DNA of 64,000 nucleotides from an uncultured Flavobacteriaceae bacterium (GCA_947486785.1 CANKUU010000001.1:186001-250000), one strand, 5' to 3'; shown: positions 20,194-29,668, counted from the first letter of the stretch. Numbers and translations are program-made. The notes: generated by a model from the sequence alone, not told the origin.

Positions 20194-20670
20194 TTAGGGC
20201 ATAAGCTCTTTTATCTTTTCATAGATTAAGTGACTCTCCCAGCCACGATACAGCAGATAATCAATCAATTTTTTTCTCTTTTTATAGCAATTTGTATCGT
20301 TTATTGATGCTAGCTTACTTTTACAGAGTGAATCTAAGGTGCTTAAGTATGTATCGTTATCAATTTCTTTTAGAGCTGATTTAATGTTGTATGCAGATAT
20401 GCCTCTAAATTTAAGTTCATTAACAATTCTGTTGCGCCCCCATTTTTTGATATTAAACTTTCCACGGGCATAACTTTGAGCAAAACGCTCTTCATTTAGG
20501 TAATTCTCTCGAATCAAGTGGGCAACAATTTCATCAATAGCTTGAGGAATCATGTTCATTGTTCGAAGTTTTTGAATAACCTCTTTATGACATCTTTCTT
20601 GATACGCGCAGTAGCTTTCGATTTTTTTAGTAGCTTCTTTTAAGGTGTAGGTTTCGATGTTTTTTTGCAT
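20194..20670 (-). CDS. recX: Regulatory protein RecX
   Basis: RecX binds RecA filaments and inhibits recombination and LexA/RecA activities. The 158-residue reading has three-helix repeats with the family motif YLNEERFAQSYARGKFNIKKWG (about 74-95) and RGW near the end. The ATG at 20670 (MQKNIETYTLKEA) is chosen because it begins at the usual family start. The frame runs upstream to a TTG at 20730 with a further plausible-looking extension, so a longer form is possible but unlikely. Confidence 0.88.
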   Translation of the reverse strand: MQKNIETYTLKEATKKIESYCAYQERCHKEVIQKLRTMNMIPQAIDEIVAHLIRENYLNEERFAQSYARGKFNIKKWGRNRIVNELKFRGISAYNIKSALKEIDNDTYLSTLDSLCKSKLASINDTNCYKKRKKLIDYLLYRGWESHLIYEKIKELMP

Positions 20671-20925
20671 TTGAAAAATTTTGCGTAAAATTTGTCGGTT
20701 TTCGAATGATAAATAATAAGGCAGAGCCAACTCAAAATTAGCACCGTATTTGTTAAGCCAAGTGATTAGCTTTCTTTTTAGTACCGATTAAGTCGTTTAG
20801 ACTTTGTTGTGGTATCATTTTAGATAATATTTTTTGAGTAAAAAGTAATTTTAGTAAATAAGAAACCATTTAAGCTTGTAATCTTTCATGTAATTCAGGT
20901 ATTGAAAAGTACGAAATAGGGTTAA

Positions 20926-20961
20926 ACAAAAAAAGCGACTATTCGTTGCCGAAAGTCGCTT
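20926..20961 (-). terminator. Rho-independent terminator after rng
   Basis: On the minus strand AAGCGACT (20961-20954) pairs with AGTCGCTT (20940-20933) around a 13-base loop and runs into seven T residues. It starts 24 bases after the rng stop. Confidence 0.85.
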
Positions 20962-20984
20962 AAATTTTTAATCACCATTACGGC

Positions 20985-22535
20985 TTAGTAAATAGTTTTG
21001 CCGTCTTTATCTTTAAAACGGTACTCAAGATAGGTATATGCATCTCGAGGTTGTACTTTAATTCTTTTTTTATGTTCCAAGAACCACTTAAAACGAATAG
21101 AAGGAAACCCTTTAGTTATATAGGCTGCAATAAATGGGTGTATATTTAAAGAAATGCCATTATTTGCTTTAGTTCCTTTTAAAAGTTTTTCTAAATCAGA
21201 ATTAATTTTGTCAATTAAAACAATCGGTGCTTCTACTTCTAGGCCTTTATTGCCGTTTGGGTTAGCTTCTGTAGTTTTAATATTCATTTCTGGTCGAACC
21301 CGTTGTCGGGTAATTTGTATGAGACCAAATTTACTTGGAGGCAATATTTTATGCTTTGCACGATCATCTTTCATTTCATCACGTAGATGATCAAAAAGTT
21401 TTTTTCTGTGCTGTGCTTTTACCATATCAATAAAATCTACAACGATGATACCTCCCATGTCGCGAAGACGTAATTGTCTTGCAATTTCAGAAGCTGCTAA
21501 TAAATTTACCTCTAGAGCAGTATCTTCTTGGTTCTTTCCTTTATTCGAACGATTGCCACTATTTACATCAATTACATGTAGGGCTTCAGTATGTTCTATA
21601 ATAAGATACGCCCCTTTACTCATAGTAGCTGTTCTACCAAAAGAGGTTTTTATTTGACGCTCTATACCAAATTTTTCAAAAATAGGAATAGAAGAATTAT
21701 GTAGTTTAACAATAGATTCTTTCGACGGAGCGATTTCTAGTACGTAGTCTTTTATTTGATCAAAAAGAATTTGATCATCTACATGTATTCCTGTATAAGA
21801 GTCATTAAAAACATCTCTTAAAATACTAGACGCTCTATTAAGTTCTACCAACACTTTTGAAGGGGTTGGGGCCTTATATAATTTTTTACACATTGCTGAC
21901 CATTTGGCCATCAAATTTTCTAGGTCTTTGTCTAATTCTGCAACTTTTTTGCCTTCTGCAACTGTACGTATAATAACGCCAAATCCTTTAGGTTTAATAC
22001 TTTTAACAAGTCTTTTTAACCTTTCTTTTTCTTCTCTACTGGCAATCTTTTGAGAGACTGACACTCGATCAGAAAAAGGTACCATTACTAAATATCGACC
22101 AGCTAGAGATAGCTCAGAGCTAATTCTAGGGCCTTTAGTTGAGATGGGTTCTTTAACAATTTGTACCAATAAAGACTGGTTGGCTTTAATAACATCTGTT
22201 ATTACACCATGTTTATCTATATCTTTTTCTATTGGAAAGTTTTTTAGGGAATAATCTTTTAGTTTCCCTGTACTCACTTGCTTAATGAATTTTAGCATTG
22301 TAGCTAATTGAGGGCCTAAATCATGATAATGCAAAAACGCATCTTTTTCATAACCTACATTAACAAATGCTGCATTTAACCCGGTAACAGGTTTTCTAAC
22401 TTTGGCAATTAAGATATCACCTACAGCAAAATCGTTTTTGTCTTCCTCTTTATGTAATTCAGTAAGTTTTCCATCTTTTAGTAGTGCAAAATCTACGGCA
22501 GCAGAACTAGATCTTACGATTAATTCTCTATTCAC
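20985..22535 (-). CDS. rng: Ribonuclease E/G family protein
   Basis: A 516-residue endoribonuclease of the Rng type, involved in 16S rRNA maturation and mRNA turnover in the cytoplasm. An S1-like RNA-binding domain is near residues 35-110. The catalytic RNase E/G domain includes HVIDVNSG, with the metal-binding Asp and Asn, and the later DFIDM segment. The Rne zinc-link CPxCxG and the long C-terminal scaffold are absent, so it is RNase G-like. It ends the HU-basic protein-rng group but is separated from them by a hairpin terminator. Confidence 0.93.
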   Translation of the reverse strand: MNRELIVRSSSAAVDFALLKDGKLTELHKEEDKNDFAVGDILIAKVRKPVTGLNAAFVNVGYEKDAFLHYHDLGPQLATMLKFIKQVSTGKLKDYSLKNFPIEKDIDKHGVITDVIKANQSLLVQIVKEPISTKGPRISSELSLAGRYLVMVPFSDRVSVSQKIASREEKERLKRLVKSIKPKGFGVIIRTVAEGKKVAELDKDLENLMAKWSAMCKKLYKAPTPSKVLVELNRASSILRDVFNDSYTGIHVDDQILFDQIKDYVLEIAPSKESIVKLHNSSIPIFEKFGIERQIKTSFGRTATMSKGAYLIIEHTEALHVIDVNSGNRSNKGKNQEDTALEVNLLAASEIARQLRLRDMGGIIVVDFIDMVKAQHRKKLFDHLRDEMKDDRAKHKILPPSKFGLIQITRQRVRPEMNIKTTEANPNGNKGLEVEAPIVLIDKINSDLEKLLKGTKANNGISLNIHPFIAAYITKGFPSIRFKWFLEHKKRIKVQPRDAYTYLEYRFKDKDGKTIY

Positions 22536-22658
22536 CTGAATTTAGTTTTACTTGTTGTGCCTTTAGCAGAACAAATGGATTAAACAATATTGAAACAGAC
22601 TTTTAAAAATCTGCCGAAATTCATTTTTCGAATTTCTATGTCAATGAACGTTAAAATG

Positions 22659-22685
22659 AAAAAGTAGTTGTTACAACTACTTTTT
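22659..22685 (-). terminator. Hairpin overlapping the end of the small basic gene
   Basis: A perfect 12-bp inverted repeat with a 3-base loop (22659-22670 with 22674-22685) ends in a T run when read on the minus strand. Its 5' arm contains the last codons and the stop codon of the 29-residue basic protein gene, so termination and translation end overlap. Confidence 0.8.
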
Positions 22686-22766
22686 CTTGTGTCGGTTAGC
22701 TCTTCTACGTTTTTTACGTTTGTGAGTTGCTACCTTATGTCTTTTTCTTTTCTTACCACTCGGCAT
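22677..22766 (-). CDS. 29-residue highly basic conserved protein
   Basis: The product has 29 residues (MPSGKKRKRHKVATHKRKK..., ending NRHKKK), about two thirds Lys, Arg or His. Small proteins of this kind, close to rng/HU, recur in Bacteroidetes and look like ribosome-associated peptides. The family name is not assigned because I could not verify it. It lies 21 bases downstream of HU, probably on the same transcript, which ends in the hairpin that includes its stop codon. The composition would suit RNA binding; that is an inference. Confidence 0.7.
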   Translation of the reverse strand: MPSGKKRKRHKVATHKRKKRRRANRHKKK

Positions 22767-22787
22767 AGAGTATACTTTTATAGATTA

Positions 22788-23078
22788 TTATTTTACTTGA
22801 ACGTTGCTCTTAACTCCTTCAACAAAAACCTTTGCAGGTTTAAATGCTGGAATATTGTGAGCAGGTATTTTTATTGTTGTGTTTTTAGAAATATTTCTTC
22901 CTGTTTTTTCTGCTCTTGTTTTAATAATAAAACTTCCAAAACCTCTAAGGTAAACATTATCTCCACCTTCTAACGAAGTTTTTACTTCTTCCATGAAAGA
23001 TTCTACAGTTGCCTGAACATCTCCCTTTTCTATTCCCAGTTTATCTGAGATTTTCGATACAATTTCCGCTTTCGTCAT
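22788..23078 (-). CDS. HU family DNA-binding protein
   Basis: A 96-residue nucleoid protein with the usual HU start MTKAEIVSKISDKLG, the GFGSF turn (about 46-50), and the DNA-arm segment with the basic GRNISKNTTIKIPA and the IPAFKP tip proline. HU bends and compacts DNA. A TATATTTG -7 box lies 38 bases upstream. It is transcribed with the 29-residue basic protein gene. Confidence 0.93.
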   Translation of the reverse strand: MTKAEIVSKISDKLGIEKGDVQATVESFMEEVKTSLEGGDNVYLRGFGSFIIKTRAEKTGRNISKNTTIKIPAHNIPAFKPAKVFVEGVKSNVQVK

Positions 23079-23115
23079 CTTATTAATTCCTTTTTCTAAG
23101 TCAATTTTAGGGTTG

Positions 23116-23123
23116 CAAATATA
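23116..23123 (-). promoter_or_regulatory. -7 promoter box for the HU gene
   Basis: On the minus strand the box reads TATATTTG, a full match to TAnnTTTG, 38 bases upstream of the HU ATG. No clear -33 box was identified. Confidence 0.6.
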
Positions 23124-23273
23124 TAAATTTAATTTATTCTTTTAACCTAATTGGCTAATTTTAAGTTAATTCATTCTAGTACGCCTTGAAAATATATTCT
23201 TACGACATGTCAGAAATGACTGATACTTATTTTTGTAAATATTCATGTATTTTTGAAGGATCTATTTATTTAA

Positions 23274-24332
23274 ATGATTTTTTCTAAAATTGTACTTCAT
23301 TGGTACTCAAATTACAAGCGAGATCTTCCTTGGCGAAAAACAAGAGATCCATATAAAATTTGGCTCTCAGAAATTATGCTTCAACAAACTCGTGTGGCTC
23401 AAGGTACGCCCTATTATTTAAAGTTTTTAGCACATTTTCCTTCAGTTTATGATCTAGCGAATGCGCCCGAAAGTCTAGTTTTAAAATTATGGCAGGGTTT
23501 AGGATACTATTCTCGAGCTCGTAATTTACATGAAACAGCAAAATTTGTGGTAAGCCATTACGACGGCAAGTTTCCTCAATCTTATAGTCAACTAATAAAA
23601 CTTAAAGGCGTGGGTGATTATACTGCAAGTGCTATTGCTTCTATTTGTTTTAATGAACCAGAAGCCGTTGTGGATGGCAATGTATATCGTGTGTTATCGC
23701 GTTATTATGGGGTAAACATTCCTATTAACACTAGTGAGGGTATCAAATATTTTAAGTCTTTGGCGTTAATGGTTATGGATGCCGCTCATATACGAGATTA
23801 TAACCAGGCGATTATGGAGTTTGGTGCAATGCAATGTATACCGAAAAGCCCAAATTGTGAGCAATGTCCTTTATCTAAAAGTTGTATTGCCTTTACTAGC
23901 GGTTGTGTTAGTCGACTTCCGGTGAAATTAAAGAAAACTAAAGTTAGCAAAAGGTATTTTAATTATGTTGTTCCTATTATTCAGAGCGAAGATGGAATAC
24001 AGAAAACAATATTGAAGCAGCGCATAGGTAAGGGTATTTGGCAGAATTTATTTGAGTTTCCTTTATTAGAGACAGAAAGTGAAATTTCATTACAAACACT
24101 AAAACAAGATCTAACAAATGTGTTGCCTTTATCTGGTAAATCAGATGTTTTTTTATTTAATGAAAAAGCTATAGTTCATAAATTATCGCATCAACATTTA
24201 TACACTAAATTTTGGATTGTTACTACTAGTGGCGAGTTTAAAGATGCCATTCCGGTATCATCACTTAAAAATTATGCGGTACCAGTTTTGATTGCAGATT
24301 TTATGAAGACCATTAAAAAATTGTATTTTTGA
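23274..24332 (+). CDS. mutY: A/G-specific adenine glycosylase
   Basis: MutY removes adenine mispaired with 8-oxoguanine. The 352-residue enzyme has the catalytic Glu33 (WLSEIMLQQT), the helix-hairpin-helix LKGVGDYTA (about 110-118) and catalytic Asp134 in VVDGNVYRV. The [4Fe-4S] ligands are Cys188, 195, 198 and 204 (C-x6-C-x2-C-x5-C). A C-terminal NUDIX-like domain for 8-oxoG recognition begins near 225. It heads the conserved mutY-ssb-gldE-gldD order seen in gliding flavobacteria. Confidence 0.96.
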   Translation: MIFSKIVLHWYSNYKRDLPWRKTRDPYKIWLSEIMLQQTRVAQGTPYYLKFLAHFPSVYDLANAPESLVLKLWQGLGYYSRARNLHETAKFVVSHYDGKFPQSYSQLIKLKGVGDYTASAIASICFNEPEAVVDGNVYRVLSRYYGVNIPINTSEGIKYFKSLALMVMDAAHIRDYNQAIMEFGAMQCIPKSPNCEQCPLSKSCIAFTSGCVSRLPVKLKKTKVSKRYFNYVVPIIQSEDGIQKTILKQRIGKGIWQNLFEFPLLETESEISLQTLKQDLTNVLPLSGKSDVFLFNEKAIVHKLSHQHLYTKFWIVTTSGEFKDAIPVSSLKNYAVPVLIADFMKTIKKLYF

Positions 24333-24378
24333 AAGTTGAATTTTGTATATTTAAAAGTCAAATCTAAATCAAAATACT

Positions 24379-24834
24379 ATGTCTGGAACATTAAATAAGG
24401 TTATGCTTATCGGGCATTTAGGCGATGAGGTTAAAATGCACTATTTTGAAGGGGGGGCTTGTATTGGGCGCTTTTCAATAGCAACTAATGATTCTTACAC
24501 AAACAAGCAAACCGGAGAAAAGGTAACTAATACAGATTGGCATAATATTGTAGTTCGAAATAAAGCAGCCGAAATTTGCGAAAAATATTTAAGTAAAGGT
24601 GATAAAGTTTATGTTGAGGGTCGATTGAAAAATCGGCAATGGCAAGGTGATGATGGTAATATGCGCTACACAACCGAGGTTCATGTTCAAGATTTTACGT
24701 TCTTGACCACTAAAAAAGAAAGTGGAGCAAATAATCGTGCAGAATCACAAAAAAATAATACCAAACCATCAAGCGAAGTTGTTAAAAATGTAGATTTAAA
24801 TGAAAAAGCAAATGAAGATGATCTGCCTTTTTAA
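24379..24834 (+). CDS. ssb: Single-stranded DNA-binding protein
   Basis: A 151-residue SSB. The OB-fold covers about 1-108 (NKVMLIGHLGDEV, TDWHNIVV, GDKVYVEGRLKNRQW). A polar linker leads to the acidic tip EDDLPF, the protein-interaction tail of SSB. It protects ssDNA and recruits repair enzymes, and follows mutY by 46 bases. Confidence 0.95.
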   Translation: MSGTLNKVMLIGHLGDEVKMHYFEGGACIGRFSIATNDSYTNKQTGEKVTNTDWHNIVVRNKAAEICEKYLSKGDKVYVEGRLKNRQWQGDDGNMRYTTEVHVQDFTFLTTKKESGANNRAESQKNNTKPSSEVVKNVDLNEKANEDDLPF

Positions 24835-24956
24835 AATAAAGCCTTTTCATTAACGTTACCAGATCAACAATTAAGATTCTTGTTTCGTATCTAAAGAGTT
24901 GTTATTTTTAATATAATCGAAGTGTTCACTACGAACGCTAATCTAAATTTTAACTA

Positions 24957-26285
24957 TTGGACCCTGACCCCCTTAGTTTGTTGTTATACATACCGGCATT
25001 TACCGGTGTCTTTTTTTTAAAAATAGGCATATTACTTCTTTTGTTGTTATGTTCGGCATTAATATCGGGTGCCGAGGTTGCTCTTTTTGCATTATCGCCT
25101 ACAGATATTAATCAAATTGAAGCTGAGAAAACTACACGGGGTGCTATTGTGGTTAAGTTATTAGAATATCCTAAAAAACTTTTAGCAACTATTTTAATTA
25201 CAAATAATGCTATTAATATTGGTATTGTATTATTATTTAATGTGCTCGGCGATACTCTTTTTGCAAACATTAATTATCAGCTTCTGGGATTCATTTCAGT
25301 CCGATTTTTATTAGAAGTTGTAGTAATTACTTTTTTAATACTAATGTTTGGTGAAATACTGCCTAAAGTATATGCAAGCAGAAATAAGATAAGTTTTTCT
25401 TTACTAATGTCATACCCTTTAAAAATTTTAGATGTTGTTTTTTCTCCGCTAAGCATTCCTATGCGAGCAACAACTTTATTTTTATTTAAAAAGTTAGGTA
25501 AAGAAAAAACAAATTTAAGTGTAGATCATCTTTCGCAGGCGCTAGAACTTACTTCTGATGGGGATACAACCAAAGAGGAGCAAAAGATTTTAGAAGGCAT
25601 TGTATCTTTTGGAAACACTGATACCAAACAGGTAATGAGACCTCGAATTGATATTTTTGCTTTAGATGCTGCTTTAAAATTTTCTGAAGTATTAGAAGAA
25701 ATTAAAAAGAATGGATATTCGAGAATTCCTGTTTTTTCCGAAGGAATTGATACGGTAACTGGGGTGCTTTATGTTAAAGATGTGTTGCCTTACATTGATA
25801 GAAAAACGTATAATTGGTTGTCGCTTATTCGCGAGCCCTATTTTGTGCCAGAAAATAAAAAGTTAGATGATTTGTTGTCTGAGTTTCAAGAAAAGAAAAA
25901 TCATTTAGCGATTGTTGTCGATGAGTATGGTGGCACCTCGGGTATTGTAACTCTTGAAGATATTATAGAAGAAATTGTTGGTGATATAAGTGATGAGTTT
26001 GATGATGAAGATTTAATATATTCTAAATTAGATGATTATAACTATGTTTTCGAAGGTAAAACAGCGTTGAAGGATTTTTATCGGGTGATAAGGATTGAGC
26101 ATGAAGATGATTTTGAAGAGCATAAGGGTGAATCAGAAACCATTGCAGGATTTGTTTTAGAAATTGCCGGAAGTTTTCCGAAAAAAGGTGATAAAGTGGT
26201 TTTTAAGAACTATCAATTTATAGTAGAGAGTTTAGATAAAAAGAGACTTAAACAAATTAAAGTAACCCTTCCTCATGATAAATAA
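24957..26285 (+). CDS. gldE: Gliding motility-associated membrane protein GldE
   Basis: A 442-residue membrane protein of the CorC/HlyC family. A DUF21 domain with about four membrane helices (about 8-165) precedes two CBS domains (about 210-330: MRPRIDIFALD, VVDEYGGTSGIVTLEDIIEEIVGD) and a C-terminal transporter-associated domain. In Flavobacterium, GldE supports gliding and can partly compensate for GldD. The start is TTG at 24957 (reading MDPDPLSLL), and no ATG lies before the first helix. It overlaps gldD by 11 bases, so the two are translationally coupled. Confidence 0.9.
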   Translation: MDPDPLSLLLYIPAFTGVFFLKIGILLLLLLCSALISGAEVALFALSPTDINQIEAEKTTRGAIVVKLLEYPKKLLATILITNNAINIGIVLLFNVLGDTLFANINYQLLGFISVRFLLEVVVITFLILMFGEILPKVYASRNKISFSLLMSYPLKILDVVFSPLSIPMRATTLFLFKKLGKEKTNLSVDHLSQALELTSDGDTTKEEQKILEGIVSFGNTDTKQVMRPRIDIFALDAALKFSEVLEEIKKNGYSRIPVFSEGIDTVTGVLYVKDVLPYIDRKTYNWLSLIREPYFVPENKKLDDLLSEFQEKKNHLAIVVDEYGGTSGIVTLEDIIEEIVGDISDEFDDEDLIYSKLDDYNYVFEGKTALKDFYRVIRIEHEDDFEEHKGESETIAGFVLEIAGSFPKKGDKVVFKNYQFIVESLDKKRLKQIKVTLPHDK

Positions 26286-26838
26286 ATTCTTTTTTGCTGT
26301 TTTACTTTTAGGTTTTATATTTTTATTTGGATGTAAAAATGAAGAAGTTTTACCAAAACCGAGAGCCCTTTTACGATTAGAGTATGATAAGCCTAGCTTG
26401 AAAACGGCAAACACCTCTCATTTTACGTTTGATTATAATGCAATTTCTAAATTATCAGTAAAAAATAGTAATGCAATAGTGCTAAAATATCCTGAAATGA
26501 AAGCTTCTGTTTTTATAAGCTATCGCAAGGTGACAGATGATATTGCCAAGCTCACATTAGATGCACAAAAACTTAGTTACGAGCATGCTGCCAAAGCAGA
26601 CGGTATTCGACCAAGAGCCTATGAAGATTCTATTAATCGTGTTTATGGAGCTTTTTTTGAAGTAAGCGGTAATGCTGCCTCCCAAGCCCAATTTTATGTT
26701 ACTGATAGTCTCAATCATTTTGTTACGGGAGCGCTATATTTTGAAACGAAACCAAATTATGATTCTATCTTTCCCGCGGCAAGGTATTTACAACAAGATA
26801 TGGGACGAATTATGGAAACGTTACGATGGAAAAATTAA
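26275..26838 (+). CDS. gldD: Gliding motility lipoprotein GldD
   Basis: A 187-residue lipoprotein needed for gliding, T9SS-linked in flavobacteria. It has a hydrophobic signal with lipid Cys20 (LFGCKN) and the GldD-typical PKPRALLRLEYD following it. The body is soluble and periplasmic. It overlaps the end of gldE, the usual gldE-gldD arrangement, which supports the call. Confidence 0.92.
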   Translation: MINKFFFAVLLLGFIFLFGCKNEEVLPKPRALLRLEYDKPSLKTANTSHFTFDYNAISKLSVKNSNAIVLKYPEMKASVFISYRKVTDDIAKLTLDAQKLSYEHAAKADGIRPRAYEDSINRVYGAFFEVSGNAASQAQFYVTDSLNHFVTGALYFETKPNYDSIFPAARYLQQDMGRIMETLRWKN

Positions 26839-26845
26839 CGAGCTA

Positions 26846-27787
26846 ATGAAACAAATAAACGCTGATTTATTAAACTGTCACAACAGAATTAAAGATTATA
26901 TTCACAACACCCCTGTTCTTTTTTCTCGACTAATTAATAATCATATAGGCGCTTCTATATATTTTAAGTGTGAAAATTTTCAAAGGGGCGGAGCGTACAA
27001 AATGCGTGGCGCCACTAACGCTATATTGCTTTTATCAGAAGAGCAGCGCGCTAATGGGGTGGTAACACATTCTTCGGGTAATTTCGCTCAAGCAGTATCT
27101 TTAGCTGCACAGAGTTTAGGCGTTAAGGCGCATATTGTTATGCCTACTACTGCACCAGCAGTAAAAAAAATAGGAGTAAAAGAGTATCAAGGTGTTATAT
27201 ATGAATGTGAGCCAACACTTGAAGCGCGCCAAGCTACTGCAAATCAAATTGCTAAAGAAACAGGAGCAACTTTTTTGCATCCATCAAACGACCCCAATGT
27301 TATTATCGGTCAAGGTACGGCAGCGATAGAACTGCTAGAAGAACAACCAAATTTAGATGCTATTTTTTGCCCAGTTGGAGGGGGTGGTCTCATAGCAGGT
27401 TCTGCTTTAGCAGCTTATGCTTTCGGTAAAAGTTGTAAGGTTTACGGAGGTGAGCCTTTTGAAGCAGATGATGCATATCGCTCATTAAAAAGCGGAAAAA
27501 TAGAAACTAACATTACAACTAATACCATTGCGGACGGACTTAAAACTACCTTGGGAACTAATAATTTTCCTATTATTAAAGAACATGTTAGCGAAATAAT
27601 TTTAGTTACTGAAAATGAAATAATTACAGCTATGCGCTTAATTTGGGAGCGCATGAAAATAATAGTAGAGCCTTCAAGTGCAGTTGCCTTAGCGGCGATA
27701 CTTAAAGAGAGTGAACGATTTAAAAACAAAAAGATAGGTGTTATCATTTCTGGTGGTAATGTGGATCTAGAAAAATTGCCCTTTTAA
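26846..27787 (+). CDS. PLP-dependent threonine dehydratase / serine racemase-like enzyme
   Basis: A 313-residue fold-type II PLP enzyme. The ATG at 26846, 8 bases after gldD, gives the normal N-terminus. The Schiff-base lysine is Lys52 in GGAYKMRGA, the asparagine loop reads SSGNFAQA, the phosphate loop is VGGGGLIAG, and the end carries SGGN. The size, without a C-terminal ACT regulatory domain, fits catabolic threonine dehydratase or serine racemase. The two activities cannot be separated from sequence. Possibly read through from the gld genes. Confidence 0.85.
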   Translation: MKQINADLLNCHNRIKDYIHNTPVLFSRLINNHIGASIYFKCENFQRGGAYKMRGATNAILLLSEEQRANGVVTHSSGNFAQAVSLAAQSLGVKAHIVMPTTAPAVKKIGVKEYQGVIYECEPTLEARQATANQIAKETGATFLHPSNDPNVIIGQGTAAIELLEEQPNLDAIFCPVGGGGLIAGSALAAYAFGKSCKVYGGEPFEADDAYRSLKSGKIETNITTNTIADGLKTTLGTNNFPIIKEHVSEIILVTENEIITAMRLIWERMKIIVEPSSAVALAAILKESERFKNKKIGVIISGGNVDLEKLPF

Positions 27788-28118
27788 AACGGTTGGTATA
27801 CCGCACATAAGCAGTAAATGACTAATTGCAGAATGTTTGCCACAGAATTTGGCATAAAAAAGCTACCTAACTTTAATTTATTTCAAATTTGCGGAAAGTA
27901 TCTTTTACTAATATGCAATATGATGTTTTATTTAATTGATTCTAAAATTAGCAAAACTCTTCTCTGCATCAGTTATAGTTTCATCAATGTTTTAAGACAT
28001 TCCGTTTTTGGTAGATGCATTATATCTTCAGGTGGTCGTTAGAAGCTGAATACTTTGATGCTTTTCGCTATTTTTTATTCATAAGAATGTCTCTAATAAA
28101 CTAGAAAGTTACTTAGGT
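27788..28118. other. Intergenic region, no gene recognised
   Basis: About 330 bp downstream of the dehydratase gene and the convergent lipoprotein gene. A 74-codon open stretch at 27818-28042 has no family resemblance and many Cys/Phe/Ile codons typical of AT-rich noncoding DNA. No clear terminator was found. Confidence 0.4.
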
Positions 28119-28550
28119 TTATGACTTGTTTAATAATGTCTTTGCTGCAGCAATGCTAGCGTTTATTTTATCTTTTACAATTTCAATTTTCTTTTCCTCT
28201 AAGTTTAATAAGGTTTGTTTTTCGGTATTTAGAGGCTTTCCTTCCAAAATTTCTTCAGAGTTAAAATTATCACCAAATTCTCGCATCCATACCATCATCG
28301 CTTCGTGCGCGTTTTGAAGATCTTCCATAGCCTTTTTATGTTCTGCAGTACCTTCGCCGCTATCTAGTTTGGCTTTAAGTGTAGCAACAAGTGTACTTAT
28401 CGAACTCATTTTAGGCATAATTTCGTCATGTATGGCCATCACTTCTTGCATCTGATTGCTCTTGGTTGGCGTTACTAAGCTTTTTTCTTCTTTGCAATTA
28501 AAAAGAATACTCGTAAAACAAATAACAATAATAAAAATAAAGTTCTTCAT
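28119..28550 (-). CDS. Helical lipoprotein of unknown function
   Basis: A 143-residue predicted lipoprotein (signal about 1-18, lipid Cys19 in FNCKEEKS) with a mostly alpha-helical body: MQEVMAIHDEIMPKMSSI, the His-Glu/Met-rich HEAMMVWMREFGD, and a final amphipathic helix. Flavobacterial relatives are often labelled 'viral A-type inclusion protein', a misleading name. The Met/His pattern could suggest metal contact, but this is speculative. It is alone and convergent with the upstream unit. Confidence 0.6.
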   Translation of the reverse strand: MKNFIFIIVICFTSILFNCKEEKSLVTPTKSNQMQEVMAIHDEIMPKMSSISTLVATLKAKLDSGEGTAEHKKAMEDLQNAHEAMMVWMREFGDNFNSEEILEGKPLNTEKQTLLNLEEKKIEIVKDKINASIAAAKTLLNKS

Positions 28551-28777
28551 GGTTTTCCCATTATTAAAGCTTGTATAGCTCTTTTTTTATAAGCCCTAAA
28601 TTTAAACATTATAGCTCCAAAAAAAAGCCTTAAACTTTAATTTTGTTCTTTTTTTGGTAAGACTAGTAACTAAATACGTCATAAAATGATATGGCTTACT
28701 TTTAAGTATATTTTTTGCGATTCGTTTTATTGTGTAAAAACAAATTTATTGTTCCATTTTTGTGCAAAATTTGCAAA

Positions 28778-29668
28778 GTGAGCGATTATCAAAAGAAATG
28801 GTTTTATCTGTTATTACTTTCATTAATTTGGGGTTCTTCTTTTATTTTAATCAAAAGAGCTCTTATTGGTTATTCTGCATTACAATTGGGTGGTTTACGA
28901 ATCGTATTTGCATCTTTGATTTTATTTATTTTTGGTTTTGGAAGTCTAAGAAAACTTACCTTAAAAGATTGTAAGTGGTTGCTTATTGCAGGTTTGGGGA
29001 GTTCTTTTTTTCCTCCTTTTTTATTTGCCTTGGCACAGACCCAATTAGATAGCGGAATTACTTCAATTTTTAATTCAGTAGCTCCGCTTATGACCACTTT
29101 AGTCGGTATTGTTATGTTTGGTGCAATTATCACCAAAAGACAAGTATTAGGTGTTTTTATTGGTCTTTTTGGTACAGTAGCGCTTATTGTTGCCGGTATG
29201 GAATTTAATCCAAATCAAAATTATTGGTATTCTGTTTTTGTCTTAATATCTGCCTTAGGCTATGCTTTTAATATCAATATTATAAAAAATCATTTATCAC
29301 ATTTGACTCCCTTAACGGTTGCTACGGCTAGCTTTGGGGTTGCTTTTTTGCCTGCGCTTTGTATTGTGTGGTATACCGGTTTTTTTACTGAAATAGCAGT
29401 AAATGCTAAAATGCACGACGCTTTTTGGTATTTAATAGCACTAGCTGTAATTGGCACTTCATTGGCTAATATTTTTTTTAATAAATTGATTCAAGTGTCT
29501 AACCCTGTTTTTGCTGCTTCAGTTACCTATACCATTCCTTTAGTTGCAGTTTTATGGGGGTTTTGGGATGGAGAGTCTATTAATATATATCAGCTGATTG
29601 GGGGTTGTATTATTCTTTTTGGGGTATGGCTGGTTAATAAAAAGAAAAAAAACAGTTCTTTTTCGTAA
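28778..29668 (+). CDS. EamA/DMT family permease
   Basis: A 296-residue membrane protein of the drug/metabolite transporter superfamily. It has ten predicted hydrophobic helices in two EamA repeats. The first begins WFYLLLLSLIWGSSFILIKRAL and the second around SVFVLISALGYAFNINIIK; the C-terminal VNKKKKN tail is basic. The GTG at 28778 is chosen because upstream codons are Cys/Phe-rich and unlike the family N-terminus. The substrate is unknown. Confidence 0.85.
   Translation: MSDYQKKWFYLLLLSLIWGSSFILIKRALIGYSALQLGGLRIVFASLILFIFGFGSLRKLTLKDCKWLLIAGLGSSFFPPFLFALAQTQLDSGITSIFNSVAPLMTTLVGIVMFGAIITKRQVLGVFIGLFGTVALIVAGMEFNPNQNYWYSVFVLISALGYAFNINIIKNHLSHLTPLTVATASFGVAFLPALCIVWYTGFFTEIAVNAKMHDAFWYLIALAVIGTSLANIFFNKLIQVSNPVFAASVTYTIPLVAVLWGFWDGESINIYQLIGGCIILFGVWLVNKKKKNSSFS

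Noticed and set aside
20753-20869. 38-codon minus-strand frame (starts MVSYLLKLLF) upstream of recX, with another open frame running into recX
   Set aside because: Could be a decayed gene joined to recX by a frameshift, but there is no recognisable family and chance is likely. The recX start was set at 20670.
22668-22973. 101-codon plus-strand frame across the HU region
   Set aside because: Antisense to the HU and basic-protein genes; Phe/Ser-rich translation of the reverse complement.
27818-28042. 74-codon open frame downstream of the dehydratase gene
   Set aside because: No homology, no supported promoter; coding character poor.
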